Of a stretch of 64,000 bases of DNA, positions 27,191 to 36,858 are shown piece after piece. The notes under the pieces are model-generated. The model searched no databases, had not been told where the DNA came from, and saw only the letters and a list, made by a program, of their open reading frames with translations. Each line of letters opens with the position of its first letter. Positions within the stretch are counted from its first letter, which is position 1. The DNA comes from Dietzia natronolimnaea (GTDB lineage Bacteria; Actinomycetota; Actinomycetes; Mycobacteriales; Mycobacteriaceae). Location of the stretch: the NCBI RefSeq assembly GCF_002289575.1, contig NZ_NTGA01000007.1:124001-188000 (forward strand), in the 5' to 3' direction. Made by a program: the position numbers and the translations under genes.

Positions 27191-27429
27191 CCGCCCGTCG
27201 CCACGCCGCGATCGCCGTCCTCGCGGCGACTCTGGCGGTGGTGTTGTGGTGGCTGTCGCGCGACCTCGTGGCCGTCCGGCCGCCCGTGGTCGACCCCCCG
27301 GTCGAGGGAGTGATCATGCGGACCTACACCGAGCCCTGGCTGCTGCTGACGGCGACGCTGTCGGCCGGGGTCTCGATGGTGTCGATGACACTCGCGGTCC
27401 TCGGCCGCGGACACCGGAACAGACGGTGA
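27187..27429 (+). CDS. Small two-helix membrane protein (Rv0514-like position)
   Basis: The 80-residue protein has two hydrophobic helices (about 7-24 and 49-70) joined by a Pro/Val-rich loop, and ends in basic residues. GTG 27187 overlaps the previous stop. Size, topology and place after hemB match the small membrane protein Rv0514. No catalytic residues are visible. It closes the hemB unit; the next 213 bases are non-coding. Confidence 0.6.
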   Translation: MTARRHAAIAVLAATLAVVLWWLSRDLVAVRPPVVDPPVEGVIMRTYTEPWLLLTATLSAGVSMVSMTLAVLGRGHRNRR

Positions 27430-27642
27430 TATATCTACTTCTGCCAGCGGTTTCGTCCCGCCGGCCGCGCCGGCTGTAACGATCGGATGACGGTTCCCTG
27501 AGTCGGTGTGGGTTGGCGCTTCGCGGGGCCGCCCGCAGGCTACATTTGGACCGGTTCGGACGCTTGTGACGCTCGTGAACTTGAGCGGTCGCGGCGTCCG
27601 ATTCGCTTGGCAGTCATCTACACAACATGGAATCGGGGATCG

Positions 27643-29547
27643 GTGCAGCCGTCTAGCACTTTCGTTGGCACCACCGCGGTCGTCGGGGCGATCGCACTTC
27701 TTGGTACCGGAGTGGCCGCCGCCACCCCGGTCAAGTGGCAGGACTGTACCGAGATGCTCGGGATCGAGGCCGAGTACATGCCGGCCGGTCTCGAGTGCGG
27801 GACGGTCGAGGTCCCCGTCGACTACAGCCAGCCAGGTGGCGCCAAGACCGAGGTCGCGCTGACCCGCATCAAGGCCTCGTCCGGCCAGGCCAGGTCGGCC
27901 GTCTTCGGCAACCCCGGCGGGCCCGGCAACTACGCGCTCAACTTCTGGAGCCCGCCCCTGGACGGCACCGCACCCGCCGGCCTGTACGAGAACCACGATC
28001 TCGTGGCCGTCCAGCCGCGGGGCCTCTACGGTTCCAACCCGATGACCTGTGACGTCGCCTTTGTCGGCCCCACCTCCGCCAACGCGCTGCACGACGCCTG
28101 CTTCGGCACCGACCCGGCCTACATGGCCTCGTTCACCACCGAGAACGCGGCCCGCGACATGAACGCCGTCCGCGAGTCGCTCGGTCTCGCCGAGATCGAC
28201 TACGTGGGCGTGTCCTACGGCACCGCGATCGGCACCGACTTCGCGACGCTGTTCCCCGAGAACACCGGTCGCATGGTTCTGGATTCCAACACGCACCCCG
28301 ACTGGCGGTGGTCCCAGCAGGCCGAGCAGGGCGCGCTCGCGCAGGAGCGGCGCCTGAACGACATCTTCGCCTGGATCGCCGAGCGCGACGACTACTACGG
28401 TCTCGGCGACACCCCCCGCAAGGTCTTCCACTCCTGGAAGTGGGTCACCGACCAGGAGGTGGGCGGGCCCCCCAACCTCACCCCGCCGCCGGCCGAGGCC
28501 CGCGACCTGCCCGTCGAGCTGCGGGGCACCGCGCTCGAGCGGCCCGCGCTGGACACCATCAACGGGACCGCGCCCGCCCTGGCCCGCGCCGAGGGTCTCG
28601 GGCGCGCCCTCGCGCTGCAGGGCCTGACCAACAACGCCACCACCGGGTTGTACGACGCCACGGTGGGGGCGACCTACTCCGAGCAGGCGTGGCCGATGCT
28701 CGCGCACATGCTCAAGTACTACAACGACGGCGGCAACATCGCCCGCGTCGACCCGGCGACGGCCGCCCAGATCGTCGCCGCGCAGGAGAGCCGCTCGCCG
28801 GTCTTCCGCACCGACATCGAGATGAACGCGATCATCACGTGCAACGAGACCGCCTCGCCGTCCAGCGAGCTGGGAGTCATGGCGGCCAAGGCCGACAGAT
28901 ACACGGGTGGCAACAGGCTCACCACCCGCGCCGCCGCCGAGGCCGCCGGAGACGACTGCGTCGGCTGGGCTCCGGTCGCGCGCACCATCCAGCCGAACGG
29001 TGACGCGCTCGAGCAGAAGCCGCTCGTCCTGCACTCGGAGAAGGACGCCGTCACCCCGATCGCCGGCGCGCACCGGGTCGTCGAGACCCTCGGTGGGACG
29101 CTGGTCGTCGTCGGCGGCGGTGATCACGGCACCTTCCGCACCGGTAACGCGGCCGTCGACGCCGTGGTGATGGAGTTCCTCGAGACCGGCGTCGCCACCC
29201 CGGGTCGCGTCGAGGGAAAGCCCTCCCCGGAGCCGCTGCCCCGGTGGGGCCAGGCCGAGCGTGCGGCCGCCGCCCAGCAGGGAATGTCCGCTCCCGTCGC
29301 CGGCGCGGACGACTGGTACGGCACCCACCGCGACGCCGGTGCGGCCTCCGCACCCGCCCCCGCGGCGGGGTCGGTGAGCGCCCCGGCAGCACCCGTCGCG
29401 GCGCCCGCGGCGCCGGGCCCGCTGCCCACCCCGCAGGACCTGCACCAGCAGGCCGAGAAGGCGCTCCAGGACGTGGCCGGACAGGTCGAGACCGCCGTCA
29501 AGGCGGTGTTCGCGCCGCACGCCCAGCCCGCCGCGCCGCAGGGCTGA
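27643..29547 (+). CDS. Secreted TAP-type alpha/beta hydrolase (tripeptidyl aminopeptidase family S33)
   Basis: From GTG 27643 (cggggat upstream) the protein has 634 residues with a signal peptide: hydrophobic residues 9-26 ending VAAATP. The triad is Ser191 in GVSYGTAIG, an Asp in LHSEKDAVTP and a His in GGGDHGTF. FGNPGGPGNYA is the oxyanion motif, and the TAP C-terminal domain follows. The last 70 residues are an Ala/Pro linker ending in a short amphipathic helix, perhaps for wall attachment. Members cleave peptides or esters outside the cell. The 213-base upstream gap has a TACATT box at 27541-27546. Starting at an earlier codon would bury the signal peptide. Confidence 0.82.
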   Translation: MQPSSTFVGTTAVVGAIALLGTGVAAATPVKWQDCTEMLGIEAEYMPAGLECGTVEVPVDYSQPGGAKTEVALTRIKASSGQARSAVFGNPGGPGNYALNFWSPPLDGTAPAGLYENHDLVAVQPRGLYGSNPMTCDVAFVGPTSANALHDACFGTDPAYMASFTTENAARDMNAVRESLGLAEIDYVGVSYGTAIGTDFATLFPENTGRMVLDSNTHPDWRWSQQAEQGALAQERRLNDIFAWIAERDDYYGLGDTPRKVFHSWKWVTDQEVGGPPNLTPPPAEARDLPVELRGTALERPALDTINGTAPALARAEGLGRALALQGLTNNATTGLYDATVGATYSEQAWPMLAHMLKYYNDGGNIARVDPATAAQIVAAQESRSPVFRTDIEMNAIITCNETASPSSELGVMAAKADRYTGGNRLTTRAAAEAAGDDCVGWAPVARTIQPNGDALEQKPLVLHSEKDAVTPIAGAHRVVETLGGTLVVVGGGDHGTFRTGNAAVDAVVMEFLETGVATPGRVEGKPSPEPLPRWGQAERAAAAQQGMSAPVAGADDWYGTHRDAGAASAPAPAAGSVSAPAAPVAAPAAPGPLPTPQDLHQQAEKALQDVAGQVETAVKAVFAPHAQPAAPQG

Positions 29548-29592
29548 CACCGCGAGGGGGTGCTCGGGAGCGGTCTTTGAGACACTGGACGG

Positions 29593-30942
29593 GTGACGTC
29601 TGCGAGCGATGCCTTCCCGACCCCGTCCGGCCAGTCCGGCACCACCCGATCGGCCGAGCTCTTCGCCGAGGCCCGCGAGCTGATCCCCGGCGGGGTCAAC
29701 TCCCCGGTCCGCGCCTTCAACTCCGTCGGCGGCACCCCGCGCTTCATCCGTGAAGCGCGGGGTTCGCGCATGACGGACGTCGACGGCAACACCTACATCG
29801 ACCTGGTGAGCTCGTGGGGGCCGATGATCCACGGCCACGCCCACCCCGCGATCGTCGACGCCGTGCAGTCGACCGCCGCCCGCGGTCTGAGCTTCGGCAC
29901 ACCGACCGAGGGCGAGATCGAGCTGGCCCGCGAGATCGTGGGTCGGACCTCGGTCGAGGAGGTGCGCCTGGTCAACTCCGGCACCGAGGCCACCATGAGC
30001 GCGGTGCGCCTGGCGCGCGGGTTCACCGGCCGGTCCAAGGTGGTCAAGTTCTCCGGCTGCTATCACGGTCACGTGGACGCGCTGCTGGCCGACGCGGGAT
30101 CGGGTCTCGCGACGTTCGCACTGCCGGACTCGCCCGGCGTCACAGGAGCGACCGCCCACGACACGATCGTGCTGCCGTACAACGACATCGAGGCGGTCCG
30201 CGTGGTGTTCGCCACCCACGGCAGCGAGATCGCCTGCGTGATCACCGAGGCCGCCGCCGGCAACATGGGCACCGTCCCGCCGCTGCCCGGTTTCAACGAG
30301 GAGTTGCGCTCCCTGTGCTCCGATAACGGCGCGCTGCTGGTGATGGACGAGGTCATGACCGGTTTCCGGGCCGGGGAGCGTGGCTGGTGGGGCATCGACG
30401 GCGTGGCCGGTGACCTGACCACGTTCGGCAAGGTCATGTCCGGCGGACTGCCCGCCGCCGCGTTCGGGGGCCGCGCCGACGTGATGTCCGCGCTCGCCCC
30501 CGCCGGGCCGGTCTACCAGGCGGGAACGTTGTCGGGAAACCCGGTCGCGGTTGCGGCGGGCCTGGCCTCCCTGCGTCTGGCCGACCACGCCTGCTACTAC
30601 ACGCTGCAGACCAATGCCGATCGCCTCGGGGCACTGCTGGGCAACGCCCTGCACGCCGCCGGCGTCGCGCACACCATCCAGCGCGCCGGGACGATGCTCA
30701 GCGTCTTCTTCACCGACCAGCCGGTCACGGACTACGCCGGGGCCAAGGCCGCCGAGACCTTCCGGTACGCGCCGTTCTTCAACACCCTGCTGGACCGGGG
30801 CATCTACGCCCCGCCCAGCGCCTTCGAGACCTGGTTCGTCTCGACCGCGCTCACCGACGACGACTTCCAGCACATCTCCGAGTCCCTGCCCGTGGCCGCC
30901 GAGGCCGCGGCCGCAGCGTCCGACCCTGAGGGCGCCCGATGA
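29593..30942 (+). CDS. hemL: Glutamate-1-semialdehyde 2,1-aminomutase
   Basis: HemL makes 5-aminolevulinate from glutamate-1-semialdehyde with PLP. The 449-residue enzyme has [40 protein letters not shown], the Asp of [12 protein letters not shown] and Lys280 in [11 protein letters not shown], which binds PLP. The GTG start may be leaderless, with a weak GACACT box six bases away. It overlaps the histidine phosphatase by four bases, as hemL (Rv0524) lies next to Rv0525. Confidence 0.95.
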   Translation: MTSASDAFPTPSGQSGTTRSAELFAEARELIPGGVNSPVRAFNSVGGTPRFIREARGSRMTDVDGNTYIDLVSSWGPMIHGHAHPAIVDAVQSTAARGLSFGTPTEGEIELAREIVGRTSVEEVRLVNSGTEATMSAVRLARGFTGRSKVVKFSGCYHGHVDALLADAGSGLATFALPDSPGVTGATAHDTIVLPYNDIEAVRVVFATHGSEIACVITEAAAGNMGTVPPLPGFNEELRSLCSDNGALLVMDEVMTGFRAGERGWWGIDGVAGDLTTFGKVMSGGLPAAAFGGRADVMSALAPAGPVYQAGTLSGNPVAVAAGLASLRLADHACYYTLQTNADRLGALLGNALHAAGVAHTIQRAGTMLSVFFTDQPVTDYAGAKAAETFRYAPFFNTLLDRGIYAPPSAFETWFVSTALTDDDFQHISESLPVAAEAAAAASDPEGAR

Positions 30943-31877
30943 GCCGGGCCGGAGGCGCGCAGCGCGATCAGGGCGTGCGCGGTCGTGGGCTGCGCGGGGT
31001 GTTCGACGTCCCGTCGACGGGGCCCACGTCATTGCCGATCCCCCTCCGCGGGGAGCATCCCGCCCCCGCCGAGGCGCCGCCGTCGCTGAATGCTTCCGAG
31101 GCCGGTGCCCGCCCTGCGGAGGCCTCCGTCCCGCAGCAGCAGGAGGGAGCCGAGGCCTACGGGGCCGTGCCGGGCTCGATCTCCGCCCCGGGTGAGCCGC
31201 TCTCGTCGTCGTCGACACCTCGTGATTCGTCTGCCCGCGGGACCGAGACGCAGACCATCGTCCACCTGGTCCGCCACGGGGAGGTCCACAATCCCGACGG
31301 GGTGCTGTACGGCCGCCTGCCGGGATTCCGGCTCTCGGAGCTGGGACGCAGTCAGGCCGAGACCGTGGCCCGCACGCTCGGACAGGGGCACGACATCGTG
31401 TCGATCGTCGCCTCGCCGCTGCAGCGCGCCCAGGAGACCGCCGCCCCGCTGGCCGAGGCCTTGGGCCTCCCGGTGGGGATCGACGCCGACATCATCGAGG
31501 CCGACAACCGCTTCGAGGGCAACAAGGTCGGCGGCCGGGGAGGGGCGCTGCGCAATCCGCAGTACTGGCCGATTCTGATCAATCCGCTCCGGCCCTCCTG
31601 GGGTGAGCCGTATCTGCAGATCGCGCATCGGATGATCGGGGCCGTGTACTCCACGCTCGACTCCGCCCGCGGTCACGAGGCGGTCCTGGTGAGCCACCAG
31701 CTTCCGGTGTACACCACGCGGAGGTTCCTCGAGGGCCGACGGCTGTGGCACGACCCCCGTTCGCGGCAGTGTTCTCTGGCCTCGATCACCTCCCTGGTCT
31801 TCGAGGGGACCACGCTGCGCGACATCGTCTACTCCGAGCCGGCGGGTGCGTCTGACCCGTCGCAGACGGGAGCCTGA
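30939..31877 (+). CDS. Histidine phosphatase (phosphoglycerate-mutase-like, Rv0525 type) with disordered N-terminus
   Basis: The 312-residue protein carries the RHG motif late, at His113 ([18 protein letters not shown]), followed by [14 protein letters not shown] and the second His in [10 protein letters not shown]. The catalytic domain is complete. The first 100 residues are Pro/Ser/Ala-rich and disordered. There is no ATG or GTG close to residue 105, so at least part of the extension is real; GTG at codon 77 is the nearest alternative. It is coupled to hemL and followed by the cytochrome c maturation genes. The substrate is unknown. Confidence 0.8.
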   Translation: MSRAGGAQRDQGVRGRGLRGVFDVPSTGPTSLPIPLRGEHPAPAEAPPSLNASEAGARPAEASVPQQQEGAEAYGAVPGSISAPGEPLSSSSTPRDSSARGTETQTIVHLVRHGEVHNPDGVLYGRLPGFRLSELGRSQAETVARTLGQGHDIVSIVASPLQRAQETAAPLAEALGLPVGIDADIIEADNRFEGNKVGGRGGALRNPQYWPILINPLRPSWGEPYLQIAHRMIGAVYSTLDSARGHEAVLVSHQLPVYTTRRFLEGRRLWHDPRSRQCSLASITSLVFEGTTLRDIVYSEPAGASDPSQTGA

Positions 31878-31880
31878 TCC

Positions 31881-32492
31881 ATGCGACACCCCAAGGCCGC
31901 ACTCGGCGCCCTGCTCCTGGCGGGCGCCCTCGCCACCGGTGCCTGCGCGGCCAGCACGGACGCGGTGGTGACGGGCCCGGAGACCTTCGAGTTCGTCAGC
32001 CCGGACGGCCAGTTGGAGATCCACTACGATCCCCCGTCCGAGCGCAGACCCGTCGCCACGCTCACCGGCCCGGACCTGTTGGACCCGGATCGCACGCTCA
32101 ACGTCCAGGAGGACTTCGAGGGGCAGGTCGTGATCCTGAACCTGTGGGGCCAGTGGTGTGGCCCGTGTCGCGCCGAGTCCGACGACCTGCAGCGGTTGCA
32201 GGACGAGTTCGAGCCCCAGGGCGCGACCGTGTTCGGTATCAACCTGCGCGATCCCAACCGCCAGAAGCCCGTCGACTTCGTCGAGGACAACGGCATCACG
32301 TTCCCCTCGATCTGGGATCCCAGCAACGCCGCTGTGGCCGCACTGCGTGGGTTCCCGACGTCCGTGGTGCCGGCCACGATCATCCTGGACAAGCAGCACC
32401 GGGTTGCGGCGGTGTACCTGGCCGAGATCACCGATGACAAGCTGCGGGACACCGTGTCGGCGATCCTGGCCGAGGAGGTCGAGCCGGTGTGA
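31881..32492 (+). CDS. ResA/TlpA-like thioredoxin for cytochrome c maturation (Rv0526-like)
   Basis: The 203-residue protein has an N-terminal hydrophobic segment ending LATGACAAS, a weak lipobox with Cys22, so it is exported and probably membrane-held. The thioredoxin domain has NLWGQWCGPCRAES with Cys93 and Cys96, FGINLRDPNRQKPVDFVE and a cis-proline in FPTSVVPATIILD. It should reduce the apocytochrome c cysteines with electrons from CcdA, which follows with a four-base overlap. Confidence 0.88.
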   Translation: MRHPKAALGALLLAGALATGACAASTDAVVTGPETFEFVSPDGQLEIHYDPPSERRPVATLTGPDLLDPDRTLNVQEDFEGQVVILNLWGQWCGPCRAESDDLQRLQDEFEPQGATVFGINLRDPNRQKPVDFVEDNGITFPSIWDPSNAAVAALRGFPTSVVPATIILDKQHRVAAVYLAEITDDKLRDTVSAILAEEVEPV

Positions 32493-33349
32493 CCCCGGAG
32501 ACGATCCTGCTCGCGCAGAGCGTGGGCGAGACCTTTCAGCAGACCGTGGCCAGTGGTCCGATCCTGTTGGCGCTGGGCGCGTGTGTCCTGGCCGGGCTCG
32601 TGTCCTTTGCCTCGCCGTGCGTGATCCCACTGGTGCCCGGGTACGTCGCGTACCTCGCGAGTGTCGTGGGAGCCGAGCGTCCCCCGGTCACCGTGGCCGC
32701 GGCCGAGCGTCAGCGGGCCGCCACGGCGACGATGACCGTGGACGAACGCCGCATCCGTCGCGCCTCCCGCATGCGCGTGGTGGTGGCCTCGCTGCTCTTC
32801 GTAGGCGGGTTCACCGTGGTGTTCGTGGCGCTCAGCGCCATGGTGCTGGGCACCGTGCAGTACCTGGCACCGCAGCAGGAGCTGCTGCAGCGTCTCGGTG
32901 GTGTGGTGACGATTCTCATGGGTCTGGTCTTCATCGGCCTTGTGCCGACCCTGCAGCGGGACACGCGCATGCAGCCCAAGTCCCTCTCGACGTGGGTCGG
33001 CGCACCGATGCTGGGTGCCGTCTTCGCGCTGGGCTGGACGCCGTGTCTGGGGCCGACCCTGGCTGCGGCGTTGTCCGTGGCAGCGGGCACGGGTGTCGAC
33101 GCAGCGCGCGGCGTCGTGCTGATCGTGGCCTACTGCCTGGGTCTCGGTCTGCCGTTCGTGTTGGTGGCCTTCGGCTCGACCTGGGCGATGCGTACCGTCG
33201 GATGGCTCCAGAGGCACACCCGCGCCATCCAGGTGTTCGGTGGCGTGATGCTCATCATCGTGGGCTTGCTGCTGCTTACCGGCGCGTGGGCCCTGTTCAT
33301 CGACTGGCTCCGCGACTTCGCCATCTCGGATACGACTTTGCCCATCTAG
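32489..33349 (+). CDS. ccdA: Cytochrome c biogenesis membrane protein CcdA (Rv0527-like)
   Basis: The 286-residue protein has six to seven membrane segments. The redox cysteines are in FASPCVIPLVPGY and LGWTPCLGPTLA, the two CcdA signature sites. It moves reducing power from cytosolic thioredoxin to the exported ResA-like protein. A basic cytosolic loop of about 35 residues lies between helices 1 and 2. In mycobacteria the resB gene follows at once; here an 11-kb island starts 24 bases after its stop. Confidence 0.9.
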   Translation: MTPETILLAQSVGETFQQTVASGPILLALGACVLAGLVSFASPCVIPLVPGYVAYLASVVGAERPPVTVAAAERQRAATATMTVDERRIRRASRMRVVVASLLFVGGFTVVFVALSAMVLGTVQYLAPQQELLQRLGGVVTILMGLVFIGLVPTLQRDTRMQPKSLSTWVGAPMLGAVFALGWTPCLGPTLAAALSVAAGTGVDAARGVVLIVAYCLGLGLPFVLVAFGSTWAMRTVGWLQRHTRAIQVFGGVMLIIVGLLLLTGAWALFIDWLRDFAISDTTLPI

Positions 33350-33372
33350 ACGGCGCCTGACGGTCCCCGGGG

Positions 33373-34797
33373 TCACGCGGCCTTCGCCCCCGCCCCGTCG
33401 GCGGCAGCACCGGACCGTGCGTGGATGCCGTGTTCGAGGTCTCGGAGCAGCGCGAACGGCAGGATCGGCGCGTCGAGTGGTGCCAGTGGCTTCTGTCCTG
33501 CCTTGGCGGGTGGTGGCGCCGCGGCCCGTGGTGTGCCGGTGGGTGGGATCCATCGGACTCCCTGAGGCGCGGTGCGGTCGGGGATCGTCCTCCATCCGGT
33601 CGCGTGGATCATGGCGTGGCAGTCCCCGCTGGCCAGGGCGAGTTGATCGATGTTCGTCAGTCCGCCGGCTGACCAGGGTGCTGCGCTGTGGTGTGCTTCG
33701 CAGTGTCTGGCGTCCTGGTCGCAGTCCGGGTGGGTGCACCCTCCGTATGCGGCGAACAGGGCGAGTCGTTGATAGCGGGATGCCGTCCTGCGGCTGCGGT
33801 AGAGCTTGAGGTCCATCTCCTGGTCGCACAGGGCCAGGAACCAGTGGTTGCCGCGCGCCATGGACAGGGCCTGCGGCACCGGGATGCGAATGCCGCCGTC
33901 GCTCTGCCCGCAGCCGGCCAGGGTGGTGAGCTGGTCGAGGTCGATGCGCACGACGATCGCCGCGGGCGCCCCGGTCCGGCGCGCGTCGGCAGACAGGGCC
34001 AGCTGCAGTGCGTGAACCATCGCGTCGTGCATCCGCTGGCCGTCACTGCGGGTGTCCGGTGCATCGGGGTCGGGCCACAGCCGGCCGGGCTGGCCCCAGC
34101 GGGCGTGGACCTCGCGCATGAGAGCCGCCAGCTGCGGGTCCATGGTCATGCTCGCGGTAGCCATGAGGTCCAGTCCCTGGCCTCCGCAGGTCACGGTCCT
34201 GCGGCGGGCTCGCTCCGCGGCACCGCGTTCGGTGCGGCCCGGGTCGAGGGTGTCGAGCAGCCGGTGCGCGTGGTCCTGCAGCTGCCGGGTGGTGGACTTC
34301 TCGGCAGCGTCGAGCAACTGCTGCTCCAGGCGATCGCGCACCTCGCCGTCACACTCATCGGGCAGGGCATCCAGAGCCTTGCCGATAACACGGAGCTGAC
34401 CGGCGGACACGGCGCCGGAAGCGCTGGCGCGCATGCGCGCCGAGTCGGCGATGCCGGCGTCGTCGAGGCGTCCGCGGGCCTCCCCGGGTGCCAGCCTCAG
34501 CCCGCCGGTGAGCATCTGGCGATCATTGATGAAACCCATCTCCCGGGCAGTGCCGGTGGCGCGGGCGGCCGCCATGACGCGGGCCTGTGTCGCGCGGATG
34601 CGGCGTTGAGCCTGTTCGAGTGCCACGAGCTCGGCATGCAGCTGGGCCGGCGGGATATCGGTCCAGTCGCGCTGCAGATGCCGATCGAGCGAGGCGAGTA
34701 CTGACGTCAACTCCGCTACCTCAGTCGACTCAGCCACCGCCGCCCCACCGCTCACTGTCTCGCTCATGTGTTCGATTAGATCATCCGGGTCCGACAC
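33373..34797 (-). CDS. DUF222/HNH protein of the 13E12 repeat family
   Basis: The 474-residue protein has the helical DUF222 domain (ALEQAQRRIRATQARVMAAA, FINDRQMLTGGLRLAPGEA) and a C-terminal HNH domain with CTHPDCDQ, HCEAHHSAAPWSAGGLT and GDCHAMIH. This is the REP13E12 family of mycobacteria, repeated across genomes; one such repeat is an attachment site for prophage phiRv1. ATG 34767 is a possible shorter start. It lies at the left edge of the island. Its stop is 23 bases from the ccdA stop, and it is convergent with ccdA. Confidence 0.85.
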   Translation of the reverse strand: MSDPDDLIEHMSETVSGGAAVAESTEVAELTSVLASLDRHLQRDWTDIPPAQLHAELVALEQAQRRIRATQARVMAAARATGTAREMGFINDRQMLTGGLRLAPGEARGRLDDAGIADSARMRASASGAVSAGQLRVIGKALDALPDECDGEVRDRLEQQLLDAAEKSTTRQLQDHAHRLLDTLDPGRTERGAAERARRRTVTCGGQGLDLMATASMTMDPQLAALMREVHARWGQPGRLWPDPDAPDTRSDGQRMHDAMVHALQLALSADARRTGAPAAIVVRIDLDQLTTLAGCGQSDGGIRIPVPQALSMARGNHWFLALCDQEMDLKLYRSRRTASRYQRLALFAAYGGCTHPDCDQDARHCEAHHSAAPWSAGGLTNIDQLALASGDCHAMIHATGWRTIPDRTAPQGVRWIPPTGTPRAAAPPPAKAGQKPLAPLDAPILPFALLRDLEHGIHARSGAAADGAGAKAA

Positions 34798-34841
34798 GCA
34801 GCGTCAGCGCAGTTCAGGGGCTACATCCGGGGCACCGACTT

Positions 34842-35102
34842 CTACCAGGGCCAGAACGCCTCGATCACAGGAGAGATGAACAACCAGGCCAGTACCAGGT
34901 ACATCATTACGGCCACCACGATCAAGGTCTCGACTTGGGACCGTCGGACCGCTCGTCCGAGCCGCCGCTGCCGCTCGAGAATCCGGCGATTCAGCTCGTC
35001 GATCTCCCGCTTCCTCTCGGCCTCTGTCTTGTCTTTGGCGCGCCGATACGCTCGGTCCCCGTTCGCGCCTCCGGGTTCGATCAGCTCCCCGTGCTCGTTC
35101 AC
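34842..35102 (-). CDS. Small tail-anchored membrane protein, cassette A partner
   Basis: GTG 35102 gives 86 residues with an aaagga site seven bases upstream; a TTG at 35108 is the alternative start. The first 50 residues are highly charged with heptad-like spacing (KTEAERKREIDELNRRILE), a probable coiled coil. A single membrane helix (about 60-80) follows, ending FWPW. It lies 13 bases after the stop of the WXG/glycine-zipper gene, on the same strand. No homolog was recognised. By position and topology it could be an immunity or membrane-targeting partner. Confidence 0.65.
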   Translation of the reverse strand: MNEHGELIEPGGANGDRAYRRAKDKTEAERKREIDELNRRILERQRRLGRAVRRSQVETLIVVAVMMYLVLAWLFISPVIEAFWPW

Positions 35103-35115
35103 CGTCAATTCCTTT

Positions 35116-36117
35116 CTAGATCGCGTAGTGGTACTGCCGGAGCAGCAGGTCGTGGTGTTCGGTCACCGATTTGTAGGCCAGTTCGCAGAATTTCTTGCCC
35201 ATGGGGGATCCGATCGCTGCACCGGCCCCGGCGCCGATCAGCGCACCGTGCGGGCCGATGCGGGAACCGCCGACGGCGCCAAATGCAGCTCCACCGACCA
35301 TTCCGCCGCCGAGGGCTCCGCTGGTCTCCGTAGCGATCTCGACAGCGCTTCCTTCGCCACGTGCGTACCGGTTCAGGCCGTCGTACATGGTCACGCCGCT
35401 GCCCAGGGGGCCCGCGAGCTTTCCCACGAAGCGAAGCCCGGAGCTGACGAGTCGGCCGTAGTCGTCAGGGAGAGTGTTGAGGGCGTGCCGACCGCGGGTC
35501 AGGGGGTCGAGCTCGTCGGCGAGCGAGGGGAGCCCCGCGGACATGGCTGCGGTGAGGGCGTCGAATGCGGCGCCGGGCCGCGGGCCATCCGGGCCGGGGA
35601 TCGGACCTCGGTCGACCTCCGGCGGGATCGTGTCGCTCAGTCGTGAGGCGATCTCGTCGAGCCTGCTGCCGTACAGCTGGTCGAGTGAGGCCACTACGCG
35701 CAGCGCCTGCTCGATCGCCGCGGCGTGAGCGTCCACCTCGACCTGGGGGATATCGCCGCGGCCGGGCGCCGGTGAGATGGCCTCGGCGAGCACGACCAGG
35801 CCCTGGGCCTGTGCATCGGCGATTCGGGCGCGGACCACCTGCACCGCCGGGCCGAGCGCACGTGCCGCCTCCTCGAGGGTGCGGGTCAGGTCATCGAGGT
35901 GTCCCGTGAGCGCTGCAGTACGGCGCAGTTCGGTATCGACGGCATCTAGCACGGCATCTGCCGCGACGCCCTCCCACCCCGTGGCGAGATCGGAGAGGCC
36001 TTGGGACAGTGCCTCACGCGCGTCCACGGCAAGGGCATGGCGGTCGGCGGTCGCCGAGCTCGCCGTCGTCACGCCACCGGTGTCCCACCGGCTCACCGCA
36101 CCAACCGAATACCTCAC
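35116..36117 (-). CDS. WXG-motif protein with C-terminal glycine zipper, paralog A
   Basis: GTG 36117 gives 333 residues; a GTG at 36150 would add 11. The shorter start fits because it aligns codon for codon with paralog B (39156-40157) and has an aggggga site. Residues 1-165 are alpha-helical with TGWEG (Trp48, Gly50) at a helix turn, as in WXG100/ESX proteins. Residues 166-235 form a Pro/Gly linker. About 266-306 is a glycine zipper (GALGGGMVGG, GALIGAGAGA). The last 27 residues (KKFCELAYKS onward) are unlike paralog B. No signal peptide is present. I infer a type VII secretion substrate with a membrane-inserting domain; activity is unknown. Confidence 0.65.
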   Translation of the reverse strand: MRYSVGAVSRWDTGGVTTASSATADRHALAVDAREALSQGLSDLATGWEGVAADAVLDAVDTELRRTAALTGHLDDLTRTLEEAARALGPAVQVVRARIADAQAQGLVVLAEAISPAPGRGDIPQVEVDAHAAAIEQALRVVASLDQLYGSRLDEIASRLSDTIPPEVDRGPIPGPDGPRPGAAFDALTAAMSAGLPSLADELDPLTRGRHALNTLPDDYGRLVSSGLRFVGKLAGPLGSGVTMYDGLNRYARGEGSAVEIATETSGALGGGMVGGAAFGAVGGSRIGPHGALIGAGAGAAIGSPMGKKFCELAYKSVTEHHDLLLRQYHYAI

Positions 36118-36261
36118 CGGGTCCCCCTGTCCCGACTCGTGTGCTTTCACCTCCTATGACGGGGAGTGTCAGGCGGGCGGTTCCGTCGCCGAGCAGATCT
36201 GTCGGAGTGGACGCGACGGATTGAGTGGAACCGTCTGGCTGGACGGGGCGTCAAATAGATC

Positions 36262-36858
36262 GTGAGGACGATAAGAGGTGCAGCCGCCGCGCTCGCTGTG
36301 TGCGCGGTGGTCTCCGCGTGCGGTGTGGGTCAGAACGACGACCAGGTGACGACGACGAGCCCAGCAGCCATAGAGGAATCGGGCAACCCCTGGGACCTGC
36401 CGATCGAGCAGCGGCCACCCCTCTTCGATCCGTGCGCCGAGATCCCCATCGAGGCGGTGGAGGAAGGGGTTGGCGGGCCGGTCGAACCGTCCGAACAGTT
36501 GCGTAATCACCGGCCGGGTGAGTTGTTCTCCTGTGCCTGGAAGAACGATGAGGTTTTGTTCGGCGTGGTCGGAACCTGGAGGTCAAAGCAGGAATTTCTC
36601 GACGACACGGGGCTCGTGGAAATAAATCCCACAGCGAGAATTGAAAACAGGGTTGGGCTCAGGGCTAGAGATAGGGGAGACGAAAGCAGTACCACCTGCT
36701 ATCACGTGCTCTTCACAGATCGGGGCGCGGTAATTCTGAACGTTAACCTCGTTGGCTCACTTAGTTCTTTCAGAGGGGCAGTGTTGGAAGATGCGTGCGA
36801 AGTCTCAGAGCATGTGAGCAGTTCAGTCCTTGAATACCTTCCTGGGGGAGAACTCTGA
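36262..36858 (+). CDS. DUF3558-like lipoprotein
   Basis: The 198-residue protein has a signal peptide with lipobox VVSAC at about residue 20. Its mature part has LFDPCAEIPIEAVEE, SCAWKN, TTCYHVLF and EDACEVSEHV, so five cysteines including the lipid one. The pattern (P-L/F-D-x-C … C-x-W) is that of DUF3558 lipoproteins, often found next to PPE-like genes in Nocardia and Rhodococcus relatives. Its 3' half, after about 36540, is clearly richer in A and T than the rest of the window. The stop overlaps the PPE-like gene. It is probably a surface partner of that product. Confidence 0.65.
   Translation: MRTIRGAAAALAVCAVVSACGVGQNDDQVTTTSPAAIEESGNPWDLPIEQRPPLFDPCAEIPIEAVEEGVGGPVEPSEQLRNHRPGELFSCAWKNDEVLFGVVGTWRSKQEFLDDTGLVEINPTARIENRVGLRARDRGDESSTTCYHVLFTDRGAVILNVNLVGSLSSFRGAVLEDACEVSEHVSSSVLEYLPGGEL

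Noticed and set aside
25990-31218. A 1742-codon open frame on the minus strand
   Set aside because: It covers the membrane genes, the TAP peptidase and hemL on the other strand, and its product is low-complexity Arg/Gly-rich sequence without motifs.
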